Shown: one piece after another, positions 51,820 through 61,206 of the stretch | Layout of the letters: each line of letters begins with the position of its first letter | How positions within the stretch are numbered: position 1 is the stretch's first letter | Assembly (NCBI GenBank): GCA_963741625.1 | Contig: CAVUIT010000008.1 | Location: 248,001-312,000 of the forward strand | DNA length: 64,000 nucleotides | Direction: 5' to 3' | Origin: CAWBBA01 sp963741625 | Lineage (GTDB): Bacteria > Desulfobacterota > Desulfomonilia > Desulfomonilales > Desulfomonilaceae | Position numbers and translations under genes: made by a program | Notes under the pieces: model-generated | The model's input: the letters and a program-made list of their open reading frames with translations, nothing else | Database searches by the model: none | Told to the model about the DNA's origin: nothing

Positions 51820-53205
51820 ATGAAATACCGAACAGAGATCGACAGCATGGGGGAAGTAATGGTCCCTGAAAATGCTTATTACGGGGCCCAAACTCAACGC
51901 GCTGTGGAGAACTTCTCTATCAGTGGCCTGCGTTTTCCCCGATCTTTCATCGGTGCTCTCGGCGTCATCAAGAAGAGCGCAGCGCAAGCTAATCTGGATC
52001 TCGGGCTGCTTGACGCAGAATTGGCAGAGGCGATCATCACGGCTGCACGAGAAGTCGCGGAAGGCAAACTGGACGATCAATTTGTGGTGGACATTTTCCA
52101 GACCGGTTCTGGGACATCCACCAATATGAATGCAAACGAGGTGATTGCAGGCCGTGCAAATGAGATCCTAACCGGTGTGAGGGGAGGAAAATCTCCGGTT
52201 CACCCGAACGATCACGTCAACAAATGCCAATCGAGCAACGACGTCATCCCGTCAGCTATCCACGTTGCAGCCCTGACAGAGATCGAGAGCGGGCTTCTTC
52301 CTGCAATGGAGACGCTTCAAGCGTCTCTGAAGCGAAAGGCAGCCGAATTTTCCGCTGTGAGGAAAATTGGCCGGACGCATTTGCAGGACGCGGTCCCCAT
52401 GACTCTGGGCGAAGAGTTCAGCGGGTATGCCAGGCAGGTGGAACTCGGTATCGCGAGAATAAAGGGGATCGAGGGGGCCCTGTCAGAGCTTGCCCTTGGA
52501 GGGACGGCAGTCGGTAACGGGTTGCATGCTCATCCTGAATTCGCTCGACGTGCCATAGAATTGATATCCGAACAGTCCGGCTGCTCGTTCAGAGAGGCTG
52601 TCAACCATTTTGAAGCCCAGGCCGCTCGGGATGCAGCCGTTGAAGCCCACGGAGCCCTGAAAACCTTCGCGGTGAGTCTCGTCAAAATAGCAAATGATAT
52701 CAGATGGCTGGCATCAGGCCCCAGGTGCGGTATCGGAGAGATCAATATACCTTCACTTCAACCCGGGTCGTCAATCATGCCAGGCAAAGTCAATCCCGTC
52801 ATTCCCGAGTCAGTGATCCAGGTGGCTGCTCAGGTGATCGCGAATGATGGGGCCGTCACACTCGGAGGTCAAGGCGGTTTTTTCGAGATCAACCTCATGC
52901 AGCCGTTGATCGCCCACAATCTTTTGCAGTCGATACATCTGCTTGAACGGGCGGCTGCCGCTCTTGCGGTGAAGTGCATCGAGGGTATCACGGCGAACAA
53001 GGAAAAATGCCACGCCAATATAGAGCAGAGCTTGGCAATGAGTACCGCGCTCGCGCCGATAATAGGGTACGAGAAGGCCGCGGCCGTTGCCAAGGAAGCC
53101 TTCGAGGAAGGAAAAACCGTCAGAGAGATCGCTTTGCGAAATAGAGTCTTGCCTGAAGAAGATATCCACAGATTAATGGATGAACTGGTCCACGGCGTTT
53201 CCTGA
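51820..53205 (+). CDS. fumC: fumarate hydratase, class II
   Basis: Interconverts fumarate and malate in the citric acid cycle. The 461-residue protein has AYYGAQTQRAVENF, TGSGTSTNMNANEVIA, SSNDVIPSAIHVA, GRTHLQDAVPMTLGEE and the superfamily signature GSSIMPGKVNPVIPE. The last motif ends as in aspartases and some fumarases, but NDVIPSAIH and the N-terminal region favour fumarase. Tetramer, no iron-sulfur cluster. Likely monocistronic, starting 49 bases after the preceding terminator. Confidence 0.92.
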   Translation: MKYRTEIDSMGEVMVPENAYYGAQTQRAVENFSISGLRFPRSFIGALGVIKKSAAQANLDLGLLDAELAEAIITAAREVAEGKLDDQFVVDIFQTGSGTSTNMNANEVIAGRANEILTGVRGGKSPVHPNDHVNKCQSSNDVIPSAIHVAALTEIESGLLPAMETLQASLKRKAAEFSAVRKIGRTHLQDAVPMTLGEEFSGYARQVELGIARIKGIEGALSELALGGTAVGNGLHAHPEFARRAIELISEQSGCSFREAVNHFEAQAARDAAVEAHGALKTFAVSLVKIANDIRWLASGPRCGIGEINIPSLQPGSSIMPGKVNPVIPESVIQVAAQVIANDGAVTLGGQGGFFEINLMQPLIAHNLLQSIHLLERAAAALAVKCIEGITANKEKCHANIEQSLAMSTALAPIIGYEKAAAVAKEAFEEGKTVREIALRNRVLPEEDIHRLMDELVHGVS

Positions 53206-53573
53206 CAGCAACGCTGCCTCAAATTCGTGCACTTTCCTCAAAACATCCATATTTCCAAATTTCCTCCAAGTCGCGCTTGATTCGCGCCATTCTCATAACC
53301 GCGATGAATATTACTGATATAAAGGGCCTCACACTCTTAAATCGCGAGATCGTCCACCGCGCATTGTTGAATGTTTCCGCGATTGACACAATAATTTCTT
53401 GACTCGCCGCGAACGGGATGATAGGAGCCCTCCACGAAGGAGAGGGACTCCTTCAGGAGCGCCGCGGGCCAAGCGGAACGAGGGCGTGTCGATCTGTTGG
53501 TCATCATTCAATGGCCGGTTGTTTATTCCCCCGATTGATATTTACAAAATTCCTGTGTGAAAAGGAGTGCCAC
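53206..53573. other. spacer without a recognisable gene
   Basis: No gene is seen between fumC and the next coding region. A partly palindromic stretch GGAGCCCTCCACGAAGGAG lies at about 53423-53441. Confidence 0.3.
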
Positions 53574-54035
53574 ATGAATCAGAGTGCGTCCCACGCCTCC
53601 GCCGGAACTTTCCTGGATTCCTACGACTTCAATCAGAACTACCATTACTTGAAGAAGCTTATCCAGGATCTGAAAGTGGAAAATAGCACCTCTGTAAGGA
53701 AGGAAATCTTTGGGGAAGATGAACGCGAGTGTAATTTGACGAAGCAGCAGATGAAACAACTCTTCCGCTTTCTCAGGAAAATCGAACATCATTACGAAGA
53801 ATGCTGTTCGCCCCCAATCCCGGAAGAGCTTGAAAATTCGATAAGAGATCGAGACAGTTCCGAATGGCTCCCCTGGGAGCTGGAGGCCATTGAAAAGGTG
53901 GATGCGTGGCGCGGAGAACTCGAAGAAAGAAGGCGGAACGCCCGGCAGATGCTTCACAGTGCACTCGAAAAGGTGCGCAGGGGAGAGGAGATCCCCGGTG
54001 ACGGCCCAGCGAAAAAGGGGACCCGCCTGCATTGA
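53574..54035 (+). CDS. hypothetical cytosolic protein (153 aa)
   Basis: ATG 53574 has AAGGAG nine bases upstream; the frame to 53418 is open but lacks a start signal. The product is charged and helical, without signal peptide, containing YHYLKKLIQDLKVENS, QLFRFLRKIEHHYEECCSPP and AWRGELEERRRNARQML. The Cys-Cys pair near the centre is notable. A rho-independent terminator 120 bases after the stop closes the unit. I do not recognise a family. Confidence 0.65.
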   Translation: MNQSASHASAGTFLDSYDFNQNYHYLKKLIQDLKVENSTSVRKEIFGEDERECNLTKQQMKQLFRFLRKIEHHYEECCSPPIPEELENSIRDRDSSEWLPWELEAIEKVDAWRGELEERRRNARQMLHSALEKVRRGEEIPGDGPAKKGTRLH

Positions 54036-54154
54036 GGCAAGTAAGCCGGCCGCGCGTGCGCTGCTTTACGGTCGGATCGAGAATTGATGTAAAACGTCGG
54101 CGGTACATTTTTCAGGCCGCCGTTTCCTGAGCTCATTCGTTGTGGACTATCATA

Positions 54155-54184
54155 CCCCCGGTCAAGTCAGGCCGGGGGTTTTTT
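54155..54184 (+). terminator. rho-independent terminator
   Basis: Perfect seven-base stem CCCCCGG (54155-54161) and CCGGGGG (54172-54178) with a ten-base loop, followed by six Ts. The spacer after it, 54185-54538, shows no gene. Confidence 0.88.
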
Positions 54185-54538
54185 GTTCCGCCTACTTGCC
54201 GGTGAACTCCAGAGATAGCGATGCGGCATCTAAACCGATTGGCCGCGAAATGAAGAACACGCCGACGTGCCATTCCCGGCCAGTTTCAGGAGCTAAGACA
54301 GCCACGCCGGAGGGCTGGCGTTCGTAGCGAAGCGTTTTGCCGGAAACGGTATCACTCCCTGCACTCCCGTACTTCTATCCATACCCCCTTGAACGCGAAT
54401 CGGCACCAGACCCAAGATCAGCCTGAAAAGAGGGAGGGAGTTGCACATGCTGCAATTGTCATTCTTATTACAGGTGAATCAAAATCACCCGTTTTGCATC
54501 TTATAGTGAAGAAATGACAGCATAAGGAGTTTGGACCG

Positions 54539-54850
54539 ATGAACAAGAGAAAACTTTTGGCAATCTTAAAAGTGTCAGCGGTCGGGATTGCTCTATTGGC
54601 TCTCGTAGCAGTCGGCGGCGTCTCTAAGGCGGGCCAGGGCGGGGGGGCAGCAGGAGGCTCTAAGGGTTCAACATCGACTGGGAAAGTAACTACCTCTGGT
54701 CAATCTGGTAACACGGGCCAGGGGAGCGGGGGACAAACGAACTCGGGTGAACCGAAAAAGCTTGGAGATTTTACGACCGGCAATATCAATCAGGGCGGCG
54801 CAGTAGCAGATACTGGAACGGGCTCCGGAAAGGGCAAGCTGGCTCACTGA
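54539..54850 (+). CDS. small exported Gly/Ser/Thr-rich protein
   Basis: A 103-residue protein: signal peptide (VSAVGIALLALVAVGGVSKAG), then a low-complexity tail rich in Gly, Ser and Thr (GGGAAGGSKGSTSTGKVTTS). AAGGAG lies nine bases before the ATG. The mature part is probably disordered, outside the membrane. It opens a plus-strand cluster of unusual exported proteins, with the repeat-protein gene 70 bases downstream. Confidence 0.65.
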   Translation: MNKRKLLAILKVSAVGIALLALVAVGGVSKAGQGGGAAGGSKGSTSTGKVTTSGQSGNTGQGSGGQTNSGEPKKLGDFTTGNINQGGAVADTGTGSGKGKLAH

Positions 54851-54920
54851 ATTTCCGTATCAACTTCCCTGATTTAAGACATCCCTGGATTGAACTCATA
54901 AACGCGAAAGGATATGAGCA

Positions 54921-56165
54921 ATGCAAACCAAGATTCTATCAGCCTTTGCTATAAGCTTGGCGGTCACTGCCCTCTTGATGATTACTTGCAACCCGATTTA
55001 CGGCGGAGGAAAGTCACTGTTCATCAAACAGTTGGATAGATCCGGCAATACGATCGCGGATGAGGCCGGCCGCACAGTCAAGAATACTAAGGGCGAGGTT
55101 GGGCATGCGACCAAAGACGTAGTAGAAGATCCGCGCGTGCAGTCAAAGATGCAAAAAGCGAGTCCACGCGTGCTCCGAAAAATATTGCCGACTTTCTGAC
55201 CGGCAAAAACGACAGCGATAAACAACTCATTAAGAATGTCCAAGGAGGACTCCATCAAGCGGGCAAGAAACGCACAGGGAGCTGTCAATCAAATCAACCA
55301 GAACCTCACAGGATTCAATAAGGCATGGAATGCCACCTTCAACAAAGGTATGGATTCCATTTTTCCTTCTGCTCCTTCGATCTACAATCAATTCAAACCT
55401 GGCGCCAAAGCCGTCGGCGATGAAGCCGGACGTGCCGAAAAGAACATCAAACAAAATACCGATCGTGCTATCAGCGACACAGAAAATGAAGCCGCTCGTG
55501 CCCCGAAAAACGTGGCCGATTTCTTGACTGGTAAGAACGATAGTGACCAGCAGCTCATCAAGAACATCAACGCGGGGGTCGCGAAAATCGAACAGGTCGG
55601 CGATGAATTTAGAAATCCGATTACTCGCACTGGAGAACAGATTAAGCGCAGCGGCGAAGATATTGCCGACGAGGCGGGGCGTGCCGGAAAGAATATAGGA
55701 GCGGTTGTCGGCGATACGGCAAACGATGTGAAGGCTGAAGCCCAACGTGCGCCGCAAAACGCCGTTAATATCCTGACCGGTAAGAACGATAGCATCAAGA
55801 ATACCGTGGAGACCATTAGCGGAGGACTCGATCAACTCGGCAAGAATATTCAGGCTGGCGGTGATGCATGGCAACGCATCAACTGCGGTGCAAACTGCTC
55901 CTCGATTTTTCCCACTTCCAGTGTTCTGGGAAATGCTCTGTTGAAAGGTGGAAAGGACATAAACGCGGAGGCGAATCGCGCCATAGACCGGATTGGGACG
56001 GGAAAAGATCTTGGCAGGGATGTCAGTCGCACGGCGGATAAGGCCGGTGACGATGTTTCTCGGGGCCTTACAACAGCGGTGAACCAGGCCGGCGACGCCG
56101 CAAATCAAGCCGGAAACGCAGCAAATGATGCAGGCGATGCTGTTGCCGACGTTATGGGCTGGTAA
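54921..56165 (+). CDS. exported amphipathic repeat protein, with two compensating frameshifts
   Basis: ATG 54921 starts a signal peptide (FAISLAVTALLMITC). The frame stops at 55199 but coding continues in another frame (STRAPKNIADFLTGKNDSD, about 55131-55268) and returns to the first frame at AAA 55268-55270. One missing base near 55131 and one extra A there explain this. The corrected protein (about 414 residues) has three long repeats, each with a DEAGR-KN helix, a RAPKNVADFLTGKNDSD-like core and QLIKNI, spaced by about 100 residues, with SIFPS-type segments between. The tail is Ala/Asp-rich (NQAGDAANQAGNAANDAGDA). Family unknown. A relative follows at 56329. Confidence 0.7.
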
Positions 56166-56328
56166 AGTCGTTATCCGGTCGATTCGCCTGCTGTTGCCAG
56201 GTTGATGAACAGCGAATCTTTTCGTCCACCACCCCGTTGTCAACACCAAGTGATTCACAGGCGAGTTTCCAGACATATACTCAGCCTGGGTCCGCAGCGA
56301 CGACCCATCGTACCAGGGGTCGGTAGGG

Positions 56329-57231
56329 ATGGAAGCGACCGGCCCGGGGAGCAAGAAGAAAAAGGCGGGTGGAGGAGGCTTCCCACCAGTTGATACATCA
56401 GACGTAAAGGCTTCCGAGACCGCCGATACTGCTATGGCGATCCGCAAGAAACCTGCTCACTCGGAAGAGTCGGGCGCCGGCGTCCCTACAAAGGGAGGAT
56501 CTGAAGTCTCCGGCGGTGGTTCATCCGGCGGATCAGGCGGCCCCTCGGATCTTGAACGCCTTGGCCGCAAGGTCGGAGATGTTGTCCAAGAAGGCGCGGA
56601 AGGTGTGAAAGGCACGTTAGAGAACCTCAAGGACACTTCCACAGCGAACACCCATTTATCTGGGAAGGAGCAGCTGTTTCCGGCGGTTTTAAGGACACAC
56701 AGGATCACGCCGGAAAACAGGTCGACCAGGCCGGCCGAGACATCGGTGATGAAAGCCGGCGAGCGCCTCGGAAACATTAAGGACTTGTTTTCCGGGAAGA
56801 ACATAAGTGACAAGCAGCTTCGTGAAAACATCGAAGCCGGCGGGAAGGAGGCCGGAAAACAGCTCGACAAGGGCGCGGAGAATGCCAAAGTGCTGTGGGA
56901 CTTGCTCAGAGGGCATGATGACGGCATGAACCCAATCTGGGAAGGTGTCAAGGGAGAAGAGAAGTGGTTTAGAGACACAGGGGCCAAGATCGACAAGTCC
57001 TACAAAGGCAGCGATGTTTACAAAGGTGCGAAACAGCTTGAAGAAGCTGGAAAGAAGGTAGGCGACACACTGGGCAAAGCCGGAAAAGACGCCGGTGACG
57101 TAATAAGCGATGCCGGGGACAAGGCGGGCGACGCAAAAGAAAAAGAAAAGAAGAGAGAAGCCCGCAGCAAGGACAAGACGCGGCCGAAGATGCCGGAAGT
57201 AGCGCCGCAGAGACGGTTTGCAACTGGTTAG
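56329..57231 (+). CDS. relative of the upstream repeat protein, with two apparent frameshifts
   Basis: The frame 56329-57231 is open throughout, but between about 56640 and 56772 the meaningful sequence lies in another frame (HPFIWEGAAVSGGFKDTQDH, then QAGRDIGDESRRAPR), returning at AAA 56772-56774 to NIKDLFSGKNISDKQL. This reproduces the RAP-N-(L)-GKN-SD-QL core of the neighbour. A second unit follows (MNPIWEGVKGEEKWFRDTG). The C-terminus is Lys/Asp/Ala-rich. The N-terminus shows no signal peptide and is Gly/Ser/Lys-rich, so the true start may lie upstream or be damaged too. Function unknown. Confidence 0.6.
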   Translation: MEATGPGSKKKKAGGGGFPPVDTSDVKASETADTAMAIRKKPAHSEESGAGVPTKGGSEVSGGGSSGGSGGPSDLERLGRKVGDVVQEGAEGVKGTLENLKDTSTANTHLSGKEQLFPAVLRTHRITPENRSTRPAETSVMKAGERLGNIKDLFSGKNISDKQLRENIEAGGKEAGKQLDKGAENAKVLWDLLRGHDDGMNPIWEGVKGEEKWFRDTGAKIDKSYKGSDVYKGAKQLEEAGKKVGDTLGKAGKDAGDVISDAGDKAGDAKEKEKKREARSKDKTRPKMPEVAPQRRFATG

Positions 57232-57416
57232 GCTGTTAATGTCTGTGATCCGGTGCGTTCCACATGGGATCGGCGGACTCGCCACCCATGAATGCGATGC
57301 GGCTTACCGATGGATGAAGCTTACTGAATTGAGCTTGGGAGTGGATTTGTTAACGACTGACTTTCTGATTCCTCAATGAAGGGCTGCCAATGACAGGCCG
57401 AGAGGTTGAGAAATGC

Positions 57417-57984
57417 ATGCCTCAAAATTATTACATTGGCTATTCTGCCGGTCTATTGCTCTGCGGTCCCAGCTTAGGTTCCTGGGATGAACCACTGGGA
57501 TGGGGTTGATAAGGACGCTTTTGTAAAGGCCTACATGGACAGGATCGACAGTGAAAAGGGCTTGACCGTGCATGCCGGGCCGTCGGCCGAGAGCCCCGTT
57601 TTGATATATCTCCCGTTGGGAACAAAGATTCAGGGCATTAACGAGTTCAAGAACGGATGGGTCAAATTGAAGGGTCCGGCTGTGCCTGCGTGGGTCAACC
57701 TCAAGTTTCTCAAACCCATGCCATTTGAGGGGACGGTCACGACAGTTGATCAACAGGATTTATTCTCGGGATAAGGGAAGGTCCGAGCGCTTCGACGTGA
57801 GGAAGTAGGCTGCGCCCAGAATGGTGAGGTTCTCAAGTTAACGGGTGTCATGACCAAGGATAATTGGGTTCAGCATGCAGGTCGCCGGGGATGGGTCTCC
57901 GCGTCTTCCGTTGCGGCGTCTTTGAGTGCTTCCAAGACTGTCCCTTCCAGCCCGACAAAGCCAATCGAGGCTTCTGAGGGGTAG
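57417..57984 (+). CDS. SH3b-domain protein, interrupted by several frameshifts
   Basis: The recognisable parts are a bacterial SH3 domain (GLTVHAGPSAESPVLIYLPL, GWVKLKGPAVPAWVNLKFL; 57487-57774) and a second one (EVGCAQNGEVLKLTG, VMTKDNWVQHAGRRGWVSAS; about 57805-57930). They lie in one frame interrupted by a TAA at 57772-57774; the short piece IREGPSAST in another frame bridges them. ATG 57417 opens a weak signal-like stretch in a third frame (IGYSAGLLLCG) that meets the SH3 frame after one extra base near 57500. SH3b domains usually bind cell-wall glycans. It may continue into the segment at 58048. Confidence 0.5.
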
Positions 57985-58047
57985 GCCCAGCGGCCATCCG
58001 AGGAAAAAGGCTGAGGGGCCACGGCCGCCGACACGAAAAAGGGACCT

Positions 58048-58511
58048 GTGGTCATGTGTAGCACCGGCTGGTGCATTGATTATGAAAAGGCTCAGGTAAC
58101 ACACAACGGGAAGGCCGTGCAATACCGATTGTCTAAAGGAAAGCGTTATGCGCGGGCATTGTTGGCCAACAGCATGTCGCAAAGGCAATTCTCGATGGGA
58201 GCATTACTTTCGGAAAATTCAAACTCTCGTCTACTGGGGCAATCTCAAGTCTCCAGGGCGATCAGATGGCCAACTCCGCGGAAATGGGAGACATCAATGA
58301 TAGGTGCGTCGGAAATATCTTGACGCCAGATGATTGCGGGTATCGGTGGGGGAAAAGAAACGGCATCGGTTTCGGGGAAGAGCCAGGCACGCAAAGGAAC
58401 AGATCAAGAACACCGCAGGCCAAAAAACAGAATCCAAAAAGCAACAGTCGGCTAAGAAGTCTTCCGGAGCCAAAAGAGATGCTGGCGCAAACCCGAATGC
58501 GCCCTTTGTAA
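58048..58511 (+). CDS. hypothetical protein with frameshift, possibly 3' part of the SH3b gene
   Basis: One frame carries VVMCSTGWCIDYEKAQVTH and NGKAVQYRLSKGKRYARALL from 58048; near 58165-58180 the sense moves to another frame with VAKAILDGSITFGKFKLSST and SAEMGDINDRCVGNILTPDD, ending in a basic tail by 58511. Indel sites around 57982-58030 could join it to the SH3b protein upstream, whose frame it shares. No family recognised. The short pieces in between are not safe to interpret. Confidence 0.4.
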
Positions 58512-58704
58512 AGCAAGAATGAAAAGGACGAACAGCATGAGAGGGAAATGAAGATGAACGAGGAGGCTTGGGAAACGCTAGGAAGTCAGGCTTCTGAGAC
58601 TGTTTGATGACATATGTTTATGTTTCTCATGGTCCGGCGCCTTTAACACTGCCGAAAACTAACTCGCACCTGGACCAGTTTTGTTGAGGTAAGTCTCTGA
58701 AATT

Positions 58705-58860
58705 GTGCACCCCGCTCACGTTGATGTCGTGAAAATGCTTATGGACAATCAAGCCAATTCAAATGCTCGGACCGGAAAAGGGGTAAGCCCCTTGCGGTGC
58801 GCTTCGGCCAAGGGCCATCTGGATGTGGTGAAAACACTTATAGAGACAGCGAGTCCGTGA
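58705..58860 (+). pseudogene. ankyrin-repeat remnant
   Basis: A 52-codon frame (GTG 58705 to TGA 58858-58860) reads HVDVVKMLMDNQANSNA and then GKGVSPLRCASAKGHLDVVK-TLIE, the ankyrin repeat consensus with G-TPL-AA-GH-VVK-LL. It would cover one and a half repeats with no N-terminal part; a TGA lies just upstream. It is either a gene fragment or the end of a frameshifted gene. Confidence 0.55.
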
Positions 58861-59175
58861 CAACTTTATGAAGAGCGGCGATAATTGACGAGACAGATTT
58901 GAGAGACGCAACGGGTTGCTTTATGCAGCACCGCGGAGCGTAAAGGTGTTTTTCGTCAAATTAGGGCCGCTTTTTTCTTGCTTCCCGTGGGGGGGATTTG
59001 TGCGTGTCCGGAGAAGCAGCCTACTGTCGGGCCGTGTAAAGCGTGCTTGCTATGGCCCCCTGCTTCAGGGAAGAAACGCGCGCTCAGATGAAAGTTTGAT
59101 TTCCCCCCTCCACTGAACTATATAGTAGAGACCTAACAGATATACGGAAAACCAACCCGATTACAGGGAGGCACG
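58861..59175. promoter_or_regulatory. spacer with putative hflKC promoter
   Basis: No gene is seen. TTGATT (59096-59101) and TATATA (59119-59124) are 17 bases apart and 50 bases ahead of the hflK start, a plausible sigma-70 promoter. A TATAGT at 59121-59126 is an alternative -10 box. Confidence 0.4.
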
Positions 59176-60239
59176 ATGGATCAATTCAGACCTAGGGAGG
59201 ATCAAAACCCGGTCCGAGACTTGCAGCGGGGGGTCGAGGATATAAAGGCTCTTTTGGACCGCTTTCTCAAGGGGCGTGGAACCTGGCTCATTATATTGAT
59301 CCTTATAGTGCTGTATTTGTTATCCGGCATTTATATTGTCGGGCCGGGACAGAAGGGCGTGGTACTCCTGTTCGGTAAGTTTCAGTCCCTGACGGATCCT
59401 GGCCTTCGGTATCGGCTGCCCAAGCCCTTCATGGCCCATACGACCGTAGACATCGCCACAGTGCGGAGCGCGGAAATAGGGTTCAGGTCAGACCGAGGTC
59501 GTAGTACTACGCGCTGCTGTGCCCGCTGAATCGTTGATGCTGACGGGAGATGAAAACATAGTTGATGTGCAACTCTTCGTTCAATACATGGTCCAGGATC
59601 CTGTGAAGTTTCTTTTTGGAGCCGAAGACCCCGTAAATACGTTGAGGGCATCTGCTGAAGTGGCTTTACGCGGAGTTGTGGGCGAAAAAGATATTGATGC
59701 CACCATGACCGAAGGGAGGGGGGAAGTCCAGGACAAAGTTAAGGCGAATCTCCAGAAGCTTCTCAATATTTACAATACCGGATTGGTGGTCACTCAGGCC
59801 GGCCTTCAGGCAGTGGATGCCCCCACCCAGGTCCGAGAGGCTTTTCACGATGTGGTCAGGGCATGGGAAGATCGAGAACGACTCATCCAGGAGGCACAAG
59901 GAGTTAGGGCGGATGTGATCCCCAAAGCAAGGGGGCAAGCCGAGCAGGAAATACTCGAGGCCGAGGCATATAAGGCTCAAAGAGTGATAAGGGCCCGCGG
60001 CGACGCTCAGCGCTTCAGCAACATATTCGCTGGAATACGCCAAATCGCCGAAGGTGACGCGGGAGCGCCTCTACCTGGAAAGCGTGGAACAGTTTTTGCC
60101 GGCCACCAAGAAGTTCATAATGGAAGGTGGGAGCAGCAGCTTGCTGCCGTTGCTACCACTCGGGCAGCAGGAAGGCAGCGCTGCTGCTCGCCCCGCGACG
60201 CAAGAAACACATCCGCCAGCCGACAAGAAAGGGCGGTAA
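59176..60239 (+). CDS. hflK: HflK, FtsH-associated membrane protein, with two apparent frameshifts
   Basis: SPFH/prohibitin-family protein which, with HflC, surrounds and modulates the FtsH protease. One N-terminal membrane helix (WLIILILIVLYLLSGIYIV) precedes the SPFH domain (VGPGQKGVVLLFGKFQ, PAESLMLTGDENIVDVQLFV, DVVRAWEDRERLIQEAQG). The frame shifts near 59490-59505 and again at GG 60053-60054; correcting one extra base at each gives RQIAEVTRERLYLESVEQFL and a natural C-terminus ending at 60239. GGGAGG lies five bases before the ATG. HflC follows six bases later. Confidence 0.9.
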
Positions 60240-60245
60240 GGAACT

Positions 60246-61104
60246 ATGGTTAGACTCAGTATTGTTGTAATCGTTGTCCTTGTACTGTTGATCCAGTCGA
60301 CTTTCATAATCACCGAAGGGTGGCAGGGACTTGTACTCCAATTCGGCAAGATTGAAAGGATCGTTCTGGAACCGGGCCTCTACTTCAAGTACCCGTTCAT
60401 CCAAGACGTCATCGAATTGAACAAACGCATTCTTGCCGCGGAATCACATCCCGCGGAATACATAACTCTGGACAAGAAACGACTCATGGTGGATACGGTA
60501 GCGCGCTGGCAAATTGATGACCCCAAGCGATTTTACAATGCGGTGCGAAACGACCGCGATGCGATTGGGCGCCTGAACGAAACAATATTTGCCGGGCTTC
60601 GCCAGGAAATTGCCAACCACAACTTCAAGGATTTCATACGGGAGAGGCGCGAGGGCATTATGAAGCAGGTCACTGAAATGACTGCTCAGAAGGCCAAGGA
60701 ATGGGGTATTGGTGTGGTTGATGTGCGAATCAAGCGGGTGGATTTGCCCGAGGAAGTTCAAAAGAGCGTCTTTGCCAGGATGATCGCCGAGCGGGAACGA
60801 ATAGCCAAGGGTTACAGAGCTGAAGGGGAAGAGCAGGCCCGTAAAATCAGGGCTAATGCCAACAAAGACAAAGAAATCATCCTCGCGGAGGCTTATGGGA
60901 AGTCCGAGGCTTTACGCGGAGAGGGAGACGCTGAGGCCACCGCGATTTACGCGGGGGCGTACGGCAAGGACGAGGAGTTTCTATTCTTTTGTCAGGCACC
61001 TCGAAGTTTATAGGAAAGTATTCGCGGCTGACACCACATGGCTACTCAAACCTGGATCGGACCTGTTGAGATTCTTCGATTCCGCGAAAGGACAGCCAAG
61101 ATAG
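60246..61104 (+). CDS. hflC: HflC, FtsH-associated membrane protein, with one apparent frameshift
   Basis: Partner of HflK in the SPFH complex around FtsH. N-terminal anchor IVVIVVLVLLIQSTFIITEG, then the SPFH domain (WQGLVLQFGKIERIVLEPGLYFKYPF, cited in part), DVRIKRVDLPEEV and a C-terminal coiled coil with AEAYGKSEALRGEGDAEAT. The first frame runs to 61013, but the usual end (EFYSFVRHLEVYRKVF) is in the next frame and stops at 61104; removing one T from TTT 60978-60980 joins them. Conserved end and natural stop suggest sequencing error or a very recent change. Confidence 0.9.
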
Positions 61105-61206
61105 GCGAAGAACTGGCATTTTCATCCTGTTGGATGCGAGCTGACGCCCTGCGTTCCGCGCGGGGCCGGCCGTTTCTCATAGAACTCGCCACTACATAAA
61201 CGATTC

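Noticed and set aside
55230..56447. Long minus-strand open frame of about 400 codons opposite the repeat-protein gene
   Set aside because: It mirrors the plus-strand repeat gene; the plus strand has the signal peptide, ribosome-binding site and internal protein repeats, while the minus frame has no start signal or known motif.
60054..60239. Separate small gene at the end of hflK
   Set aside because: It encodes the normal C-terminus of HflK and is joined to it by removing one base.
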